From: Ancylostoma caninum | Lineage: Eukaryota > Nematoda > Chromadorea > Rhabditida > Ancylostomatidae | Length of the DNA: 64,000 nucleotides | NCBI GenBank assembly: GCA_037903475.1 | Contig: JBAJFG010000086.1 | Span: 186,001-250,000 of the forward strand | Reading direction: 5' to 3' | Made by a program: the position numbers and the translations under genes | Shown: piece by piece, positions 13,960-25,685 of the stretch | Numbering within the stretch: the first letter of the stretch is position 1 | Layout of the letters: every line of letters starts with the position of its first letter | The notes under the pieces: generated by a model | Databases searched by the model: none | Told to the model about the DNA's origin: nothing | What the model saw: the letters and a program-made list of their open reading frames with translations, nothing else

Positions 13960-15124
13960 CTGGGTGTTATAGATCATGAAAATTAGAAAAATCAGTCGAA
14001 AAATCGATTAAGCGCTGGAAATCTAAGCGTAGCTTACTTCATACTTTGCCAGTTGAAGTCTGGAAACTGAAAGGGATTGCCCAAGGGCAATTAGAGCCCA
14101 GAGGTCTTTAAATGGGTAATGAAGCGATGACGTCACAGGGAATTTCTGACGATCAGACGATGCGACATATAGAAGTTTTATGAGACGACGGGGATCACTA
14201 ATCACCAGGATTACAGGGGCTAATGGGCGGCTGGCTCACACACGCTCAGCAGCAGGTGTCCACTTATCAATCGATAATCACCCAGCTGCATATGATACTC
14301 AGGCTAGCTAGAGTCGTGCGACTTGAGAGTACAATATGCGAGACGAGAATCATCCATTGTTTGTTAGGCTTTTGACGTTCTCTACATAATACACTGGTTT
14401 TTGCGCGAACGGGGGATCGATAAATTGCTCATTCCTAGATGTCAATCCAGAAATATTAGTAGATTAATCTAGTTCATGCATAGTGGTCTTAGGATTTCGA
14501 GAACATATGCATGGTTGCATTGCGGAGGACGATTAGATTTCTTGTATGTTTAGGACCAATCAACGCATTATATAGCTATCGATTAATTCGAAATTCAAAA
14601 AATCGATTTCGAATAAGTCTATAGTTCGAATGTTTGAAAAAAGGGAGCATACAATCCTCTAGGAGTGATAAGGAGGCATTGAGGTCCTTCTTTTTTTCGA
14701 ACATTTAAATTCTTCGGGTCCAGCCCTGCATAAATAATTAATCGAATCGAATTATTCGATTTTTATTTGGTCCTAATTAGAAATGGCCACTTTTTACGGT
14801 CCTTTCCATCTATCCCGTGTAATCATCCTATTACGGTAGTATTACTGTCCTCTCTCAATGCTCAAGAGGAATTCTTTAAGGGGATTTAATTGAGGTTTTC
14901 AGGTATACTAGTGTTTTACCTATAAGATCAGTGATTTCATTTTTTACTTCTATTGTAAAGTAGTATTCAAACTGAAAGAATATTTGCAGATTTTCTAAAT
15001 TATCTTTGGAAGTTCAGTAATAATTGAGAACCCTAGAGATTTTTCTTCAAATAAAAATTAACTCCTATTTAAAACAAAAAAATCAACCCTTGAAAAAACA
15101 GTGTGAACAAACCAACCAGTATCA
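13960..15124. other. Intergenic, AT-rich
   Basis: No supported gene. Between 14,570 and 14,770 several 'ttcgaa' and 'aatcga' palindromes cluster, which suggests an old repeat, but I could not define its ends. Upstream exons of the gene at 11,386-13,959 might lie here, though I found none in phase. Confidence 0.35.
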
Positions 15125-15250
15125 TTCAGATTAATTACTGAGGGTTAACGTGTTGTCAACTCCTGAAATTACCCATCGCTAATGCGTGCGCCAACACATT
15201 TACCCTGGGTAATCCCCATGATCCAATCAGACGCAGCACAACTAAAAATG
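15125..15250. repeat. Single copy of the 'taccctgggta' inverted repeat
   Basis: Contains 'gggttaacgtgttg' and 'acccatcgctaatgcg', followed by 'aacacatttaccctgggtaa'. The same words recur in the triplicated repeat at about 51,910-52,265, so this is a dispersed relative of that unit. Confidence 0.6.
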
Positions 15251-16075
15251 TCCAAAAACTGAAAACTCCAGAAAAGTCCTTCAAGTGAAATTTTGTTAAT
15301 GACTACTCAAAGACATTCGATTAACTTGTATTTGAAGCAATCAAGACTTAAATATTGTTAGCAGCACAATAGAAAAAAATTTTTATCTGATTTGATCCGA
15401 GTTTTTCAAATCGAATACGTTGGCCAACTATGGGCGTTTTTCAGCAAAACGAAATTATTTTTCAAAACGATGGTACAACACCTCAAGTCAAAATCTATTT
15501 ACCTCTGATATTAATAAATCTTCACCATCGTCCACACAGAACTAATTCTCTAAGTAACTCGAATCAATTCGTTGCGCCGTGGGTAAAAATAGCGGGCTAA
15601 CTCAACTTCTAACATCGTGGCAGTCCCTGCTCAGCAAGATATTGCTGTGTTGATCCGAACAAATAGCTGTCTGATAGCGCGGCGTCTGGCTTATGCTGTG
15701 AGCATGAACAGGATTTCGACTGATTGATTGACATTAGCGATTTCGGTTCAGTTGCCCAAGCTGAAGGCTTTTTTTAAGAAGCATGTATAAATACTGTATA
15801 ATTGTGATCGAATGGAAGAGCAAATATGTATTATCGAAATGTTTCTTTTAGAAATTAGTGCAAGCATTCTGATGTTATACCTTCTTTAAATTCATATATA
15901 ACATGTAGAAGAAGATCCCGTAACTTTGGGCCGGAGATTGGGTGTATGTGTTCCATAACACATCCATTCACTTGACCAACTTATTACTATCCTTTCCTTC
16001 TAATCAGGCAATCATTTTACAGTCCATATTATACTCTCCTTCTCTTGTAGATTAGGCCCTACGGATGCCCGCTAC
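15251..16075. other. Intergenic, nothing recognised
   Basis: AT-rich sequence with no supported gene, RNA gene or defined repeat. Confidence 0.35.
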
Positions 16076-16094
16076 GATTGTCAGCACTCCATGA

Positions 16095-16325
16095 GACGTT
16101 ATTCATGATTGTGGCGCGTCAAAGTTTACGCGTCGATACACAATTCAGAGCAAATAGGTAGAAGAGAAATCCTGTTAGGTAGGGAATGTTCCCGATCATG
16201 CCGTCACGACTGCCGTGCGAACAAACCGCGTTCCCATTTCCGTCGCTCCGAAGCGGTGCGAAAATTTTGGAAAGTTTTGGAGAGCCCGCGAACTATGACG
16301 CGGAGCATACATGGATAACGCCGAT
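16095..16325. mobile_element. Diverged copy of the 'cgcgtcaaatttgacgcg' MITE family
   Basis: Aligns by eye with the element at 20,328-20,552. Shared blocks in the same order are a 'gcgcgtcaaa...acgcg' edge, 'acacaattcagagc', 'gagaa', 'tgccgtcacgac', 'cgaacaaac.gcgtt', 'tccg.cgc..cg' and a closing 'tatgacgcg..catacatgg'. It is a decayed, non-coding copy, so the frame at 16,109-16,318 is not treated as a gene. Confidence 0.6.
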
Positions 16326-17237
16326 TTCACCTCTGTCGAGGAAATAGGGCTTCGTATCTACACATAATTCCCTATATTTAACGCTTGAACTCAGTTGCAA
16401 TTCATATCTTATCATTTCAAGAGAAACATCTCCAACGAGGGCTCGAAGTAGTACAGATCTAATGATTCCAAGGCTGCTATCTATGAAGGGAGGTCCATAT
16501 GTTGTTGATTTGCTATTAATCCTATGCTAATAAAATATTATGAGAACCATATGACAGCTCCGGGAATCTCTATCTGAATAACTGAGCAAATGGAAGCTGC
16601 AGGGACGTCAATCCTGATTGCATCCTCGTATCGGTAACAGCGCAATATCAATATTTCACATCCATTTGCAAAGCCGAAAGCTGATTCGAAAATTCGAGCA
16701 TTCTCAGAACCCTTGGAGCAAATTGCAAACAACGATTCCTCAAAAACAACTTGCAAACAAGCTCAAATAAAGTAGTTTGCAAGCTTCTGCTAAAAACAGC
16801 TTGCAAACTAGAATGACGTCATCACCAACCTAGAAAAATAGTTTCCGACCAGCTTTTCATTCTAAAACTATTTTACTGGGAAGTCAAAGCAACCTTTTTA
16901 CCAGCCTTTTCTGAAAGAAAAAAACTACTTTACTAGCTTTGCGCTGATACTCTGCAGCTACCACGCAGAAATGAAAGAATCCTTCGCATGTGGTTAGGTA
17001 TTTTAGCGGTCCTATATAATGAAAAGCGGTAGTTACATCGCTTTTACTCAGATCGTGCGCAAGTTTCAAATTTTTGAATCAATTTTTCAAATACTATAGA
17101 TCGATTATACAGATATTATAGATCAGTTACTATAGATCGGTGTAAGAAGACTATTTACTTTCAACAAGCTTGATTTATTCTTTAAGCATCCAATCCGAAG
17201 CATTGGATGCAAGTGTTCTTATAAAAAACTATTTATA
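16326..17237. other. Intergenic with repeated 'ttgcaaac' words
   Basis: No supported gene. Around 16,735-16,820 the words 'ttgcaaac' and 'gtttgcaag' recur in both orientations with about 30-45 bp spacing, which suggests a small decayed inverted repeat. It runs directly into the 113-bp satellite. Confidence 0.4.
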
Positions 17238-19018
17238 TCTCAACCGCATTTCTACCAAATTGCTGAGCCGTTGCCCTCGGAACCAACGCATCTCAACGAC
17301 TGAGCAATGCCAACGCAGTTGTGGAGTTGCTGATCTGCAGCGCTGATGCTGAATGAGCAACGCCAACGCAGTTGTGGAGTTGCTGATCTGCGGCGCTGAT
17401 GCAACTCAACCGCTTTTCTGCGAAGTTGCTGAGCCGTTGCCCTCGGAACCAACGTATCTCAACGACTGAGCAATGCCAACGCAGTTGTGGAGTTGCTGAT
17501 CTGCGGCGCTGATGCAACTCAACCGCTTTTCTGCGAAGTTGCTGAGCCGTTGCCCTCGGAACCAACGTATCTCAACGACTGAGCAATGCCAACGCAGTTG
17601 TGGAGTTGCTGATCTGCGGCGCTGATGCAACTCAACCGCTTTTCTGCGAAGTTGCTGAGCCGTTGCCCTCGGAACCAACGTATCTCAACAACTGAGCAAT
17701 GCCAACGCAGTTGTGGAGTTGCTGATCTGCGGCGCTGATGCAACTCAACCGCTTTTCTACGAAGTTGCTGAGCCGTTGTCCTCGGAACCAACGTATCCCA
17801 GTGAATGAGCAATGCCAACGCAGTTGTGGAGTTGCTGATCTGCAGCGCTGATGCAACTCAACCGCATTTCTACGAAGTTGCTGAGCCGTTGCCCTCGGAA
17901 CCAACGCATCTCAACGACTGAGCAATGCCAACGCAGTTGTGGATTTGCTGTTCTGCAGCGCTGATGCAACTCAACCGCTTTTCTACGAAGTTGCTGAGCC
18001 GTTGTCCTCGGAACCAACGTATCCCAGTGAATGAGCAATGCCAACGCAGTTGTGGAGTTGCTGATCTGCGGCGCTGATGCAACTCAACCGCTTTTCTACG
18101 AAGTTGCTGAGCCGTTGTCCTCGGAACCAACGTATCCCAGTGAATGAGCAATGCCAACGCAGTTGTGGAGTTGCTGATCTGCGGCGCTGATGCAACTCAA
18201 CCGCTTTTCTACGAAGTTGCTGAGCCGTTGTCCTCGGAACCAACGTATCCCAGTGAATGAGCAATGCCAACGCAGTTGTGGAGTTGCTGATCTGCGGCGC
18301 TGATGCAACTCAACCGCTTTTCTACCAAGTTGCTGAGCCGTTGCCCTCGGAACCAACGTATCTCAACGACTGAGCAATGCCAACGCAGTTGTGGAGTTGC
18401 TGATCTGCGGCGCTGATGCAACTCAACCGCATTTCTACGGAGTTGCTGAGCCGTTGCCCTCGGAACCAACGCACCTCAGCGACTGAGCAATGCCAACGCA
18501 GTTGTGGAGTTGCTGATCTGCGGCGCTGATGCAACTCAACCGCTTTTCTGCGAAGTTGCTGAGCCGTTGCCCTCGGAACCAACGTATCTCAACGACTGAG
18601 CAATGCCAACGCAGTTGTGGAGTTGCTGATCTGCGGCGCTGATGCAACTCAACCACTTTTCTACGAAGTTGCTGAGCCGTTGCCCTCGGAACCAACGCAC
18701 CTCAGCGACTGAGCAATGCCAACGCAGTTGTGGAGTTGCTGATCTGCGGCGCTGATGCAACTCAACCGCTTTTCTACGAAGTTGCTGAGCCGTTGCCCTC
18801 GGAACCAACGCACCTCAGCGACTGAGCAATGCCAACGCAGTTGTGGAGTTGCTGATCTGCGGCGCTGATGCAACTCAACCGCTTTTCTACGAAGTTGCTG
18901 AGCCGTTGCCCTCGGAACCAACGCATCTCGGCGACTGAGCAATGCCAACGCAGTTGTGGAGTTGCTGATCTGCGGCGCTGATGCAACTCAGCGGCGTTCC
19001 TGCGAAGTTGCTGAGTCG
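17238..19018. repeat. 113-bp tandem satellite, about 16 units
   Basis: The word 'tgagcaa' recurs at 17,301, 17,354, 17,467, 17,580, 17,693, 17,806, 17,919 and on to 18,936, at an exact 113-bp step except for one shortened 53-bp unit at the start. Units are very similar, so recent homogenisation is likely. Differences fall mainly in the junction before 'tgagc', giving three subtypes (tctcaacgac, cccagtgaat, cctcagcgac). All reading frames here are by-products of the period, which is not a multiple of three. The array ends in a diverged unit near 18,990-19,018. Confidence 0.97.
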
Positions 19019-19059
19019 TTCCCGTCTGCAGCCTTGCATCAACTCCTCGTTCATTTATT

Positions 19060-19190
19060 AAGGATGTAGATACATGCCGCATTGAGCGATCTTCGAGGAA
19101 GATTCTTCGCAAAGATGCGTGCGTACGACTAGTATAAATTGCCCCTCTGATGCGCGACTGACGCAAGCATCTAGTTTAAATTGCCCTTGC
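19060..19190. mobile_element. Truncated end fragments of the 'aaattgccc' MITE family
   Basis: Two copies of the family's outer edge lie head to tail: 'ctagtataaattgcccc' near 19,129 and 'ctagtttaaattgccctt' near 19,172. The preceding 'cttcgcaaagatgcgtgcg' matches the inner sequence of the element at 25,686-25,878. No complementary left end was found, so this is a truncated or nested remnant next to the satellite. Confidence 0.6.
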
Positions 19191-19769
19191 CTTTGAATAT
19201 ACTGCAAAGTGAAGTTCTGAACTTTTTTTCATTTGAAATTGAAATTTTATTCGAAGGAACACTATATTCGATGTTGTCCCTGGCACTACTTCATAGATGG
19301 CTCAGGAGTGGGAGATTGATCTGAAATAAGAATTCACAGGAAAAAAATAATTCAATTATAAGACAAGGAGAACAAGAGCGGCGCATCTAGAAACGTTGGA
19401 CTGTGAGTGTGCAACAGCATCGAAGTGAGAGTGTCAGGTCACAGATCTACTTTTTTTTAAACCTAAATCTTCAGCCAAAGAAGAAAGCCAAGTACAGTTG
19501 TGTTCCAATTGGTTTTGACATTTTAACGCCTTCTTATACATAACTATCTCCTGCTTTTTCACGACCTCTAAGAAGAAACTACCTGAAACTATGCTGGATG
19601 GGTCGAAGAGCGTCTTTCTACGGAATGATCCGACTTCAGCGATTTATGCGACTTCGCATGTCCTGTTCTTGTCTGTGGTCCGAACAAAACCTTAAAGAAT
19701 CTCATAAAATAGGCCTGTGCGAGGATAGTTGTATCTCTCAACACAGCACTACACATACTCACCCTTTTA
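19191..19769. other. Intergenic, nothing recognised
   Basis: No supported gene. Long frames on both strands between 19,589 and 19,942 overlap each other and cannot both be real; see the exon candidate that follows. Confidence 0.3.
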
Positions 19770-19782
19770 ATGTACTGCAGAA

Positions 19783-19984
19783 ACTCGACCGTAAGCACCA
19801 GCGATGTGAGCAGCATTCTACAAAATGGACCACACCACGAGGGAACTGCTGTCGAAATAGTTCTGATGAGTATCGCGCTGACTGCTATCGTTATCCCTCT
19901 AGCTGTTCGGCAACCACATATAAACATGTTCAACCGATCTGACCTAAAAGTGGTCTATGTGCATGATTGCCCCACTAAGAAATG
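19783..19984 (+). CDS. Candidate exon with one transmembrane segment
   Basis: An open plus-strand frame follows an acceptor-like TGTACTGCAG near 19,782 and runs to a TGA at 19,982-19,984. It begins with an N-glycosylation-type Asn-Ser-Thr, has a polar stretch, then a hydrophobic segment (IVLMSIALTAIVIPLAV) and a basic tail ending PTKK. This resembles the last exon of a single-pass membrane protein, but I found no partner exon and recognise no family. A competing open frame lies on the minus strand, so confidence is low. Confidence 0.28.
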
Positions 19985-20125
19985 ATTTTCAAGGCATTTT
20001 GAAAGTAGTCCATAAGAAACCGTTGAAATCGGCTTGTGGAGGTTAACAAGCTCTAGAATCAGCTGCTGATAGCTCTCTGCGTAATTTGAATTTCGTATTG
20101 TTTTATATTAAACTACACGCGAGAT

Positions 20126-20602
20126 AAGGGCAATTTATACTAGCTGCGCGCGTCAGTCGCACCAGTCGTATGCATCCACTTGCGAGGGACTTTTCATGAA
20201 GACCGGTCCACACGGCATGTATATCCTCAATGAAAAGAACGCGCGGCCGGGCCGCCGCGAGCCAGTAAACGCGCGCGTCCGAGCAGCGATTGCGATGCGA
20301 TTGGGCCCTATTCTTCACCATATAGACGGTATTTATGGTTGATGCGCGTCAAATCTGACGCGGCAATGCACAATGCAGAACGAAGAGGAGAAGAGAATTC
20401 TTGGCAGGATGCGAATATTCCTGGTTTTGCCGTCACGACGATCGCGCGAACAAACTGCGTTCTGATCTCCGCCGCACCGAGAGATCGCAAAAACTTCGTG
20501 GAATTTTAGGCCGACGCGTCAAATTTGACGCGCATCAACCATAAATACCGCCATAGACGCACGCGCGACAGTCGCACGCATCCAGCATAAATTGCCCTAT
20601 AA
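20126..20602. mobile_element. MITE with 'agggcaatttat' inverted ends, containing a nested element
   Basis: The left end 'agggcaatttatactagctg' near 20,127 is matched inverted by 'ccagcataaattgccct' near 20,582-20,598. Inside are 'gtcgca' and 'gcatcca' words shared with the copies at 19,060-19,190 and 25,686-25,878. A second element interrupts it at 20,328-20,552. No coding capacity. The size of about 250 bp without the insertion fits the shorter copy at 25,686. Confidence 0.8.
20328..20552. mobile_element. Nested 225-bp MITE with 6-bp target duplication
   Basis: Inverted ends read 'ggtatttatggttgatgcgc' on the left and its near-complement 'gcgcatcaaccataaatacc' on the right. Each is followed inward by 'gtcaaatttgacgc'-type sequence. 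The element is flanked by 'atagac' at 20,322-20,327 and again at 20,553-20,558. The related uninterrupted element at 25,686-25,878 has a single 'atagacgcacgc' at this position, which is the expected empty site. A decayed relative lies at 16,095-16,325. Confidence 0.85.
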
Positions 20603-21421
20603 GTAGTCAGTTTATTCAGAACGACTTACAACTCCAAGATGAGATCCAGTCCTGCACTGTCAACAAATGACGAAAAATCATCACTTAGTACCAATCGATG
20701 ATGACCCAACACCACTTCCACGAAAAGCCCCATATTTCGTTTGGCTCTGATGGCGACCGGCCCAACTAACAAGCCCCATATTTCATTTCTTAAGTTCATT
20801 TCTGCTGCACAATCTGGACGCCATGCAGTGTGATATGATATTGCATTGCAAATGTAGAATGTCGTCGAGTGGCGTGTTTACATGTTCTTTGTGCTTCCTA
20901 TTGTGAGGCCAATTTTACCTCACTTTTAAAAATGAGAAAGTGTAAATTCATATAAATATTGTGGAACCTCGTAGTACATGTACTATCACGCAAAATGAGA
21001 GTTCGAGTCACCTCCATGGCATTTACCAAATGTGCTCGACACAGTGTTGAGTCGTATGAAATTTGGAATTTGTTGTACACTGTTTGATACTTGAACTGCT
21101 CATGTTTCCTTTGCAATCCATAGGAGAAAACAACTGCGACCTGCAGGCACATGTGCCCTCGTCCTCCCGTTCATTGAAACACCGAGAGTTTTTTTTTTCG
21201 AATGTTTATATAATCATTTATACCCCGTTGTTCATGTTTATAACATCTTACATATTATCCATAAAACAAAAGTTTCGATGACCATCAATCGTCAGGATAG
21301 ATCCGCTTCAACCACGGCTTCGGGACGTACCTAAACATAAGGATTAAGAGCTATGGGAAGAACTTATTAGAACCTTGTACTGAAGTGCATACTCTTATGA
21401 ATGAACACACTATCTAGATGA
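20603..21421. other. Intergenic, nothing recognised
   Basis: No supported gene. Several short frames on both strands lack splice context or similarity to known proteins. Confidence 0.35.
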
Positions 21422-21560
21422 ACAGTGGGGTGAGGAGCATTATACCTGGGAAGGGCAGGGCGATTCAGCCCCGCGATTGGTCAATTCATCTACCTAAACA
21501 ACCGTAGAGCTAGATCGCGCAGCCCATTCCGGATATAACGCTCCATACCCTCAATTATGA
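21422..21560. mobile_element. Small palindromic repeat (copy 1)
   Basis: Starts 'ggggtgaggagcattatacc' and ends 'atataacgctccatacc', with complementary inner words around 'gcgattgg' and 'cgattcagccccgcg'. The same arrangement recurs at 28,411-28,542. Non-coding; foldback type. Confidence 0.65.
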
Positions 21561-22012
21561 AATGAACCAAGTTCAGAGAATCCTAGTAAACTACGCTTCA
21601 ATGGAGGCAAATCGATGATTTTGGCCAAACAGTTCCTATGTGCAGCTGAATAAACGGATCAGCCAATGAACGCAGAATCACGGTGAATGAAAATTCTATC
21701 AAAAAGAATTTTAAAAGAAGAGAGTTCAACAGATTGGTACAACGAATTCGGTGCAAAATCCATGACATTCTAGTGAGTAAAACACAAATCATATCAGGAG
21801 GGCAATTGGAAGTAATGGACAAAGAGGTGTTTTGAGTTGGCACGCACTGAAATTTAGATGCATTTTGCACTTTGTTCATTTTTTTGTAATCTACAAGAGC
21901 ACGAGCGGAATTTGAGACGATTCTAAGTCTAAGACTGCAACAGGAAACCGATATATTAAGTTGATGACAAACACACTATTTACAACAAAAAAAAACGACA
22001 TCAGCAACATAC

Positions 22013-23669
22013 TTCTGGTCATTTTCATCGTATCGCTCCATGTAGGTATTCAATAAATTATGGATTATCCTTCCTCCGTGAAGCTCTATGTTGTCTTGGA
22101 CGACATACCCGAGTTGTGGTATTAGACGATCCCGAACGTCTATCAAGATTGCATAATTTGGCTTATCAGCAAATTCCTGAAGTTACAGTTTCAAGAGCCT
22201 TGGTTACATACAAAAGATGTGAACTAAACAAGTTTGAATTAGTTAGTCATATATGTAGCTCTAAGCCACTACTCGAGTACGATACTGAAACATACCTTGT
22301 TACCCTTATGTACCCGCTCAATAAACTCCTTAGACGCTTTAGCTGTCAAGTCCCAGCCAATGATCACACCTCGGTAACCGTGAACCTGTGTAAATATGAA
22401 ATAATCATTCTTAACCGCAACTTGCACATAAGCTGAAGATGAAATTTCCACGAAGAAAACAATAAGAAGCAGCCAACTGAGTTCATTCAATTCGAGAATT
22501 TCAAGTTTCAAACCAACCTAAAACAACTACCTTATGTTTGACGACTTGACCAACTCTCCACCGCACATGTGGGGCCCGTTCCCGAACTTCCAGTGAGTCT
22601 AAAGGTGTTTTTATCATGAATTTAAGCTATAGCAGCCCAGTTATTTCGCATTAGAATTCCTAACGCAAATACATCTCACTTCCATATGAAGATGAATCTT
22701 TGCGCTCTTGTTCGTCCACAACCGCATCATCATCATCATCATTTGATGCAGGAGCATTCTTTTCTTGGTAACCAGTCCTTATATATACAAACGGCAGGCG
22801 AATGCCAATCTTTTCAGCAGTACGTATCACAGAATCGGTAAGCCTTCAAGAAAATATACACCCCTGATCATGAATCTTGATTTGAGAAAGGAACGAGAAA
22901 ATCATCAATATAGCTTTTTTTTTCGCCGAAGTAACGCTCCTGTAACAAAAAAAAATCTGCTTATCTCCTGTAACTATGAGGCCCCATGTTGAAAAATATA
23001 GGATGAGATTCTTAGGCGTGAAATTCTCTTCTACATATTACAGAAGAGGAAAATTGTGACAAATATAGCTAGTAACGAAACATTAAGTCCAAAGAAACGA
23101 AGTAAGACCTAGCAAATACTTTTAGAACAATGCCTACTTTGCACCAAAGCTCCAAGTACAAACAAAGCTTTTCAAAATTGCTGGACTGGAAGGGAATCGT
23201 CGCCGCTCCACTACCAAATATCCCCCAATCTTCCAAGCTGCATGCTTACCCTGTGGAGCAAAAAAAGCTTTATCGTCTACGATTATGATTGGCGAAACAT
23301 CCATCAGCGATGCACTCTCGCGGCTGGAGGTTAACGACAAGTATCGGAAAACTTTTGTGTTTTTTACTACTACCACAATATGGTTTGACCTCAAAAGGCT
23401 TCCTTTCAATCTGGTTATTAAAGAACTCGAAAGTTTTAAAATCAATAAGTTGAATTAAAAGGCAAAACATTCCAATCGACAATCAGTGAAGGGTTGAAAT
23501 GAAACTTGAAAAAAAAAGTGAAAGAAAAACAAAAAAGATAAATACTGACGATCACCTACTTCTGCAAATAGTACTTAATTTCCGAGGACGATGAAGGAGA
23601 AAGGTAAAACTGCAATGGCACGGCGAACACAAGGATTATAAAAACAAGACCAGGATGAAGATCCGCCAT
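22013..23669 (-). CDS. Membrane-anchored YccV/HspQ-like domain protein
   Basis: Exons on minus: 23,669-23,560, 23,323-23,138 (start uncertain), 22,843-22,680, 22,598-22,531, 22,385-22,296, 22,176-22,013 and a last exon not resolved between about 21,600 and 21,990. All phases agree. The N-terminus is a hydrophobic signal-anchor (LVFIILVFAVPLQFYL). The C-terminal half has the YccV-like fold signature: RWRVGQVVKHK, HGYRGVIIGWD, then KPNYAILIDV and GYVVQDNIEL. In bacteria HspQ/YccV was linked to hemimethylated DNA and to Lon protease; in animals the domain occurs in FBXO21. The membrane anchor and absence of an F-box suggest a different role here, but the function is unknown. A stretch of five Asp follows residue 120. 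Exon 2 contains a strong GTAAGC that could split it. Confidence 0.78.
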
Positions 23670-23695
23670 CTTTCATAATAATTTGTGAATATAGC

Positions 23696-23697
23696 CT
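23696..23697 (-). promoter_or_regulatory. Probable spliced-leader acceptor for the YccV-like gene
   Basis: On the minus strand TGTTTTTCAG lies 26 bases before the ATG at 23,669. This is the nematode acceptor consensus at a typical trans-splicing distance. Confidence 0.55.
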
Positions 23698-25685
23698 GAA
23701 AAACAGCAGTGCCGTACAACAAAATTGTTCAATTAGTGAGGAGTTTAGAACAAAGAAAGTGAATCAGTGATGGTGTTTTTAGGTAGAGTATAAGGTTTTG
23801 AGCGAAAAAAAAATGCAGTTTTCTTTCTCAAAAGTTCCGCATGCCTCCTAGGCACGTTCTCCCTTTGCAAGTGTCTGGTTCGAAGCGATTCTCATGAAAT
23901 TCCTTTGAAAATAAAAAAAACCTGTAAGCAGCTTCCTTTTTTGTCTTTGCATATCAGAAAAGGGACACTTCCAAACTAGTCGAGAGGGAGAGAGATTTCT
24001 TGCCGTACTAGGAAGTGGCCAACAAGAGTATACAAAGAGTAAAGTGGCGATCTGAACAACTGTTTTTGCAACAGACACGTTGAAAAAGAGTAGTGAGTGC
24101 CCACTACTAGGAACACCTTCGTCAGAGTTATCCTTAGCTCAGTTCTTCTCACTAACTTACGTCATCACATATTCTGCTTTAGCATAGCATGCGGTATTGA
24201 AGGTAACTGAGACGACTGAGCAATTTCATTGGGAAACCTCGACTGTTCGAAAGACAACAACAGCTAGATTTTGACGATATATTTCCTTTTTTCCAGATAA
24301 ATTTTGGCGTAATCTTAATCACATCTATCGGAATCAATCTACACAAATCTAAATCGATTCCGCTTTCTTTGCTTAATTTACCTAGTTACTTTAAAATAGT
24401 CTTCGATTTCTTTAGCACAAAAATCAAGAAAGGCAACTTGGTTTCGTCAGAAAACAGCCTCAAAAAGAGAAATTAATGGACACGAGTCTTGTATTCATGG
24501 CTGTAGGCACTATCAAGCACAGATACCAGATTCACGACTTTTTTGGTGGTAGTGAGAATTCAAACTTTAATTTTAATGTATACGTTTACTTTTTGTCCCA
24601 TACGAAACATAGGAAATAAAAGACGAAAATCAAGAAAAAAAGCAGCACTAAGTACAATAAAATCAGTAAGGAAACTTACTCGAACTGGAGAATGATGCGC
24701 TTCCTCGGCAATCAGTGATTATTTCGAATCCTTCACTCTCAGCAGATTACTCTCCTAACACATTTCGCCTCTAAATATCAAATATTTCAGCAGCTGATTA
24801 GATATTACCACTGGATGATATGGAAAACATTTCACTGAAGATTTCCGCACAATGATAAAGACTAAACAATATTAATTTCTACTTCCAAGCACAACAGACA
24901 GTTCGACGATATCTGGAGTGGTTTATCGTACCGGAAAGAAGATGTAGTGAGATAGAACCGACGAGAAAGTAGGCCTCAAGCGAATGAAACGTAGCGGAAA
25001 ATTCTTTTTATCTGTGCTACACCTGACGTGTCAAATTTCCACAGTGAAACACGTACGAGGACGAGTTTTCACCACGCCCAGCTCTGTACTTTAAAACGAG
25101 TGAAATTATAGAAATAAAGCTTGCACAGCTTCTTACAACGATCTGTGGTCTGAGAAGGGTGTTAGGATGGTGGCCACGAAGCGAAAGATACAAGCGTAAA
25201 AACATAAGCAGCAGGAAGATTAGAGCAGCTTATTTTCTGCTCCAATCCCACTGCCAGCTGTCTAGGCCCACGCGACGCAGTGCACTCCATCGCGGCGCGG
25301 CTCTCAGACTACCTGATACTCCATTTGATCTAACCATCAGTGTTCTGGATCAATTTGTCTCAAGGCTTGTGACATTTTATAACTATGCTTGAATGAAAGC
25401 TTCTCAATAATTGTTCCCAATTTACCGCTGAGGTGTTTTCAACACTAAGGTGTGTTGAACACAAATTGCTTCTACGCCGATAAGTTGCATGCAAGTTGTT
25501 GATAACGAAATAAGTTGTATACAACTTGCCTCACACTGTCCTCTCGCATCTATCCGCTGCTCGCAAGAAGGGGTGGAGTGTGCCATAGTCCACCCCGGAA
25601 TATGGCCGTTTTCTCGTGGGTGGTCTCATGGCTTCGCGGCGGGACCTAATCGACCATCTCAGAGCGTGCTCTTGCCGCATCTACG
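23698..25685. other. Intergenic, upstream of the YccV-like gene
   Basis: No supported gene. Around 25,480-25,530 the words 'caagttgttgataacgaaat' and 'aagttgtatacaacttg' form a small palindrome. Short frames near 23,848-24,078 and 25,159-25,392 have no recognisable motifs. Confidence 0.35.

Noticed and set aside
17238..19018. CRISPR-like array
   Set aside because: The 113-bp units are contiguous with no unique spacers and the genome is eukaryotic.
17252..19166. Series of overlapping minus-strand frames of 60-130 codons
   Set aside because: They are the same peptide repeated because of the 113-bp satellite; the period shifts the frame and none has splice or start context.
19589..19933. 114-codon minus-strand frame
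   Set aside because: It overlaps an equally long plus-strand frame; the plus strand has an acceptor and a hydrophobic segment and was kept only as a weak candidate.
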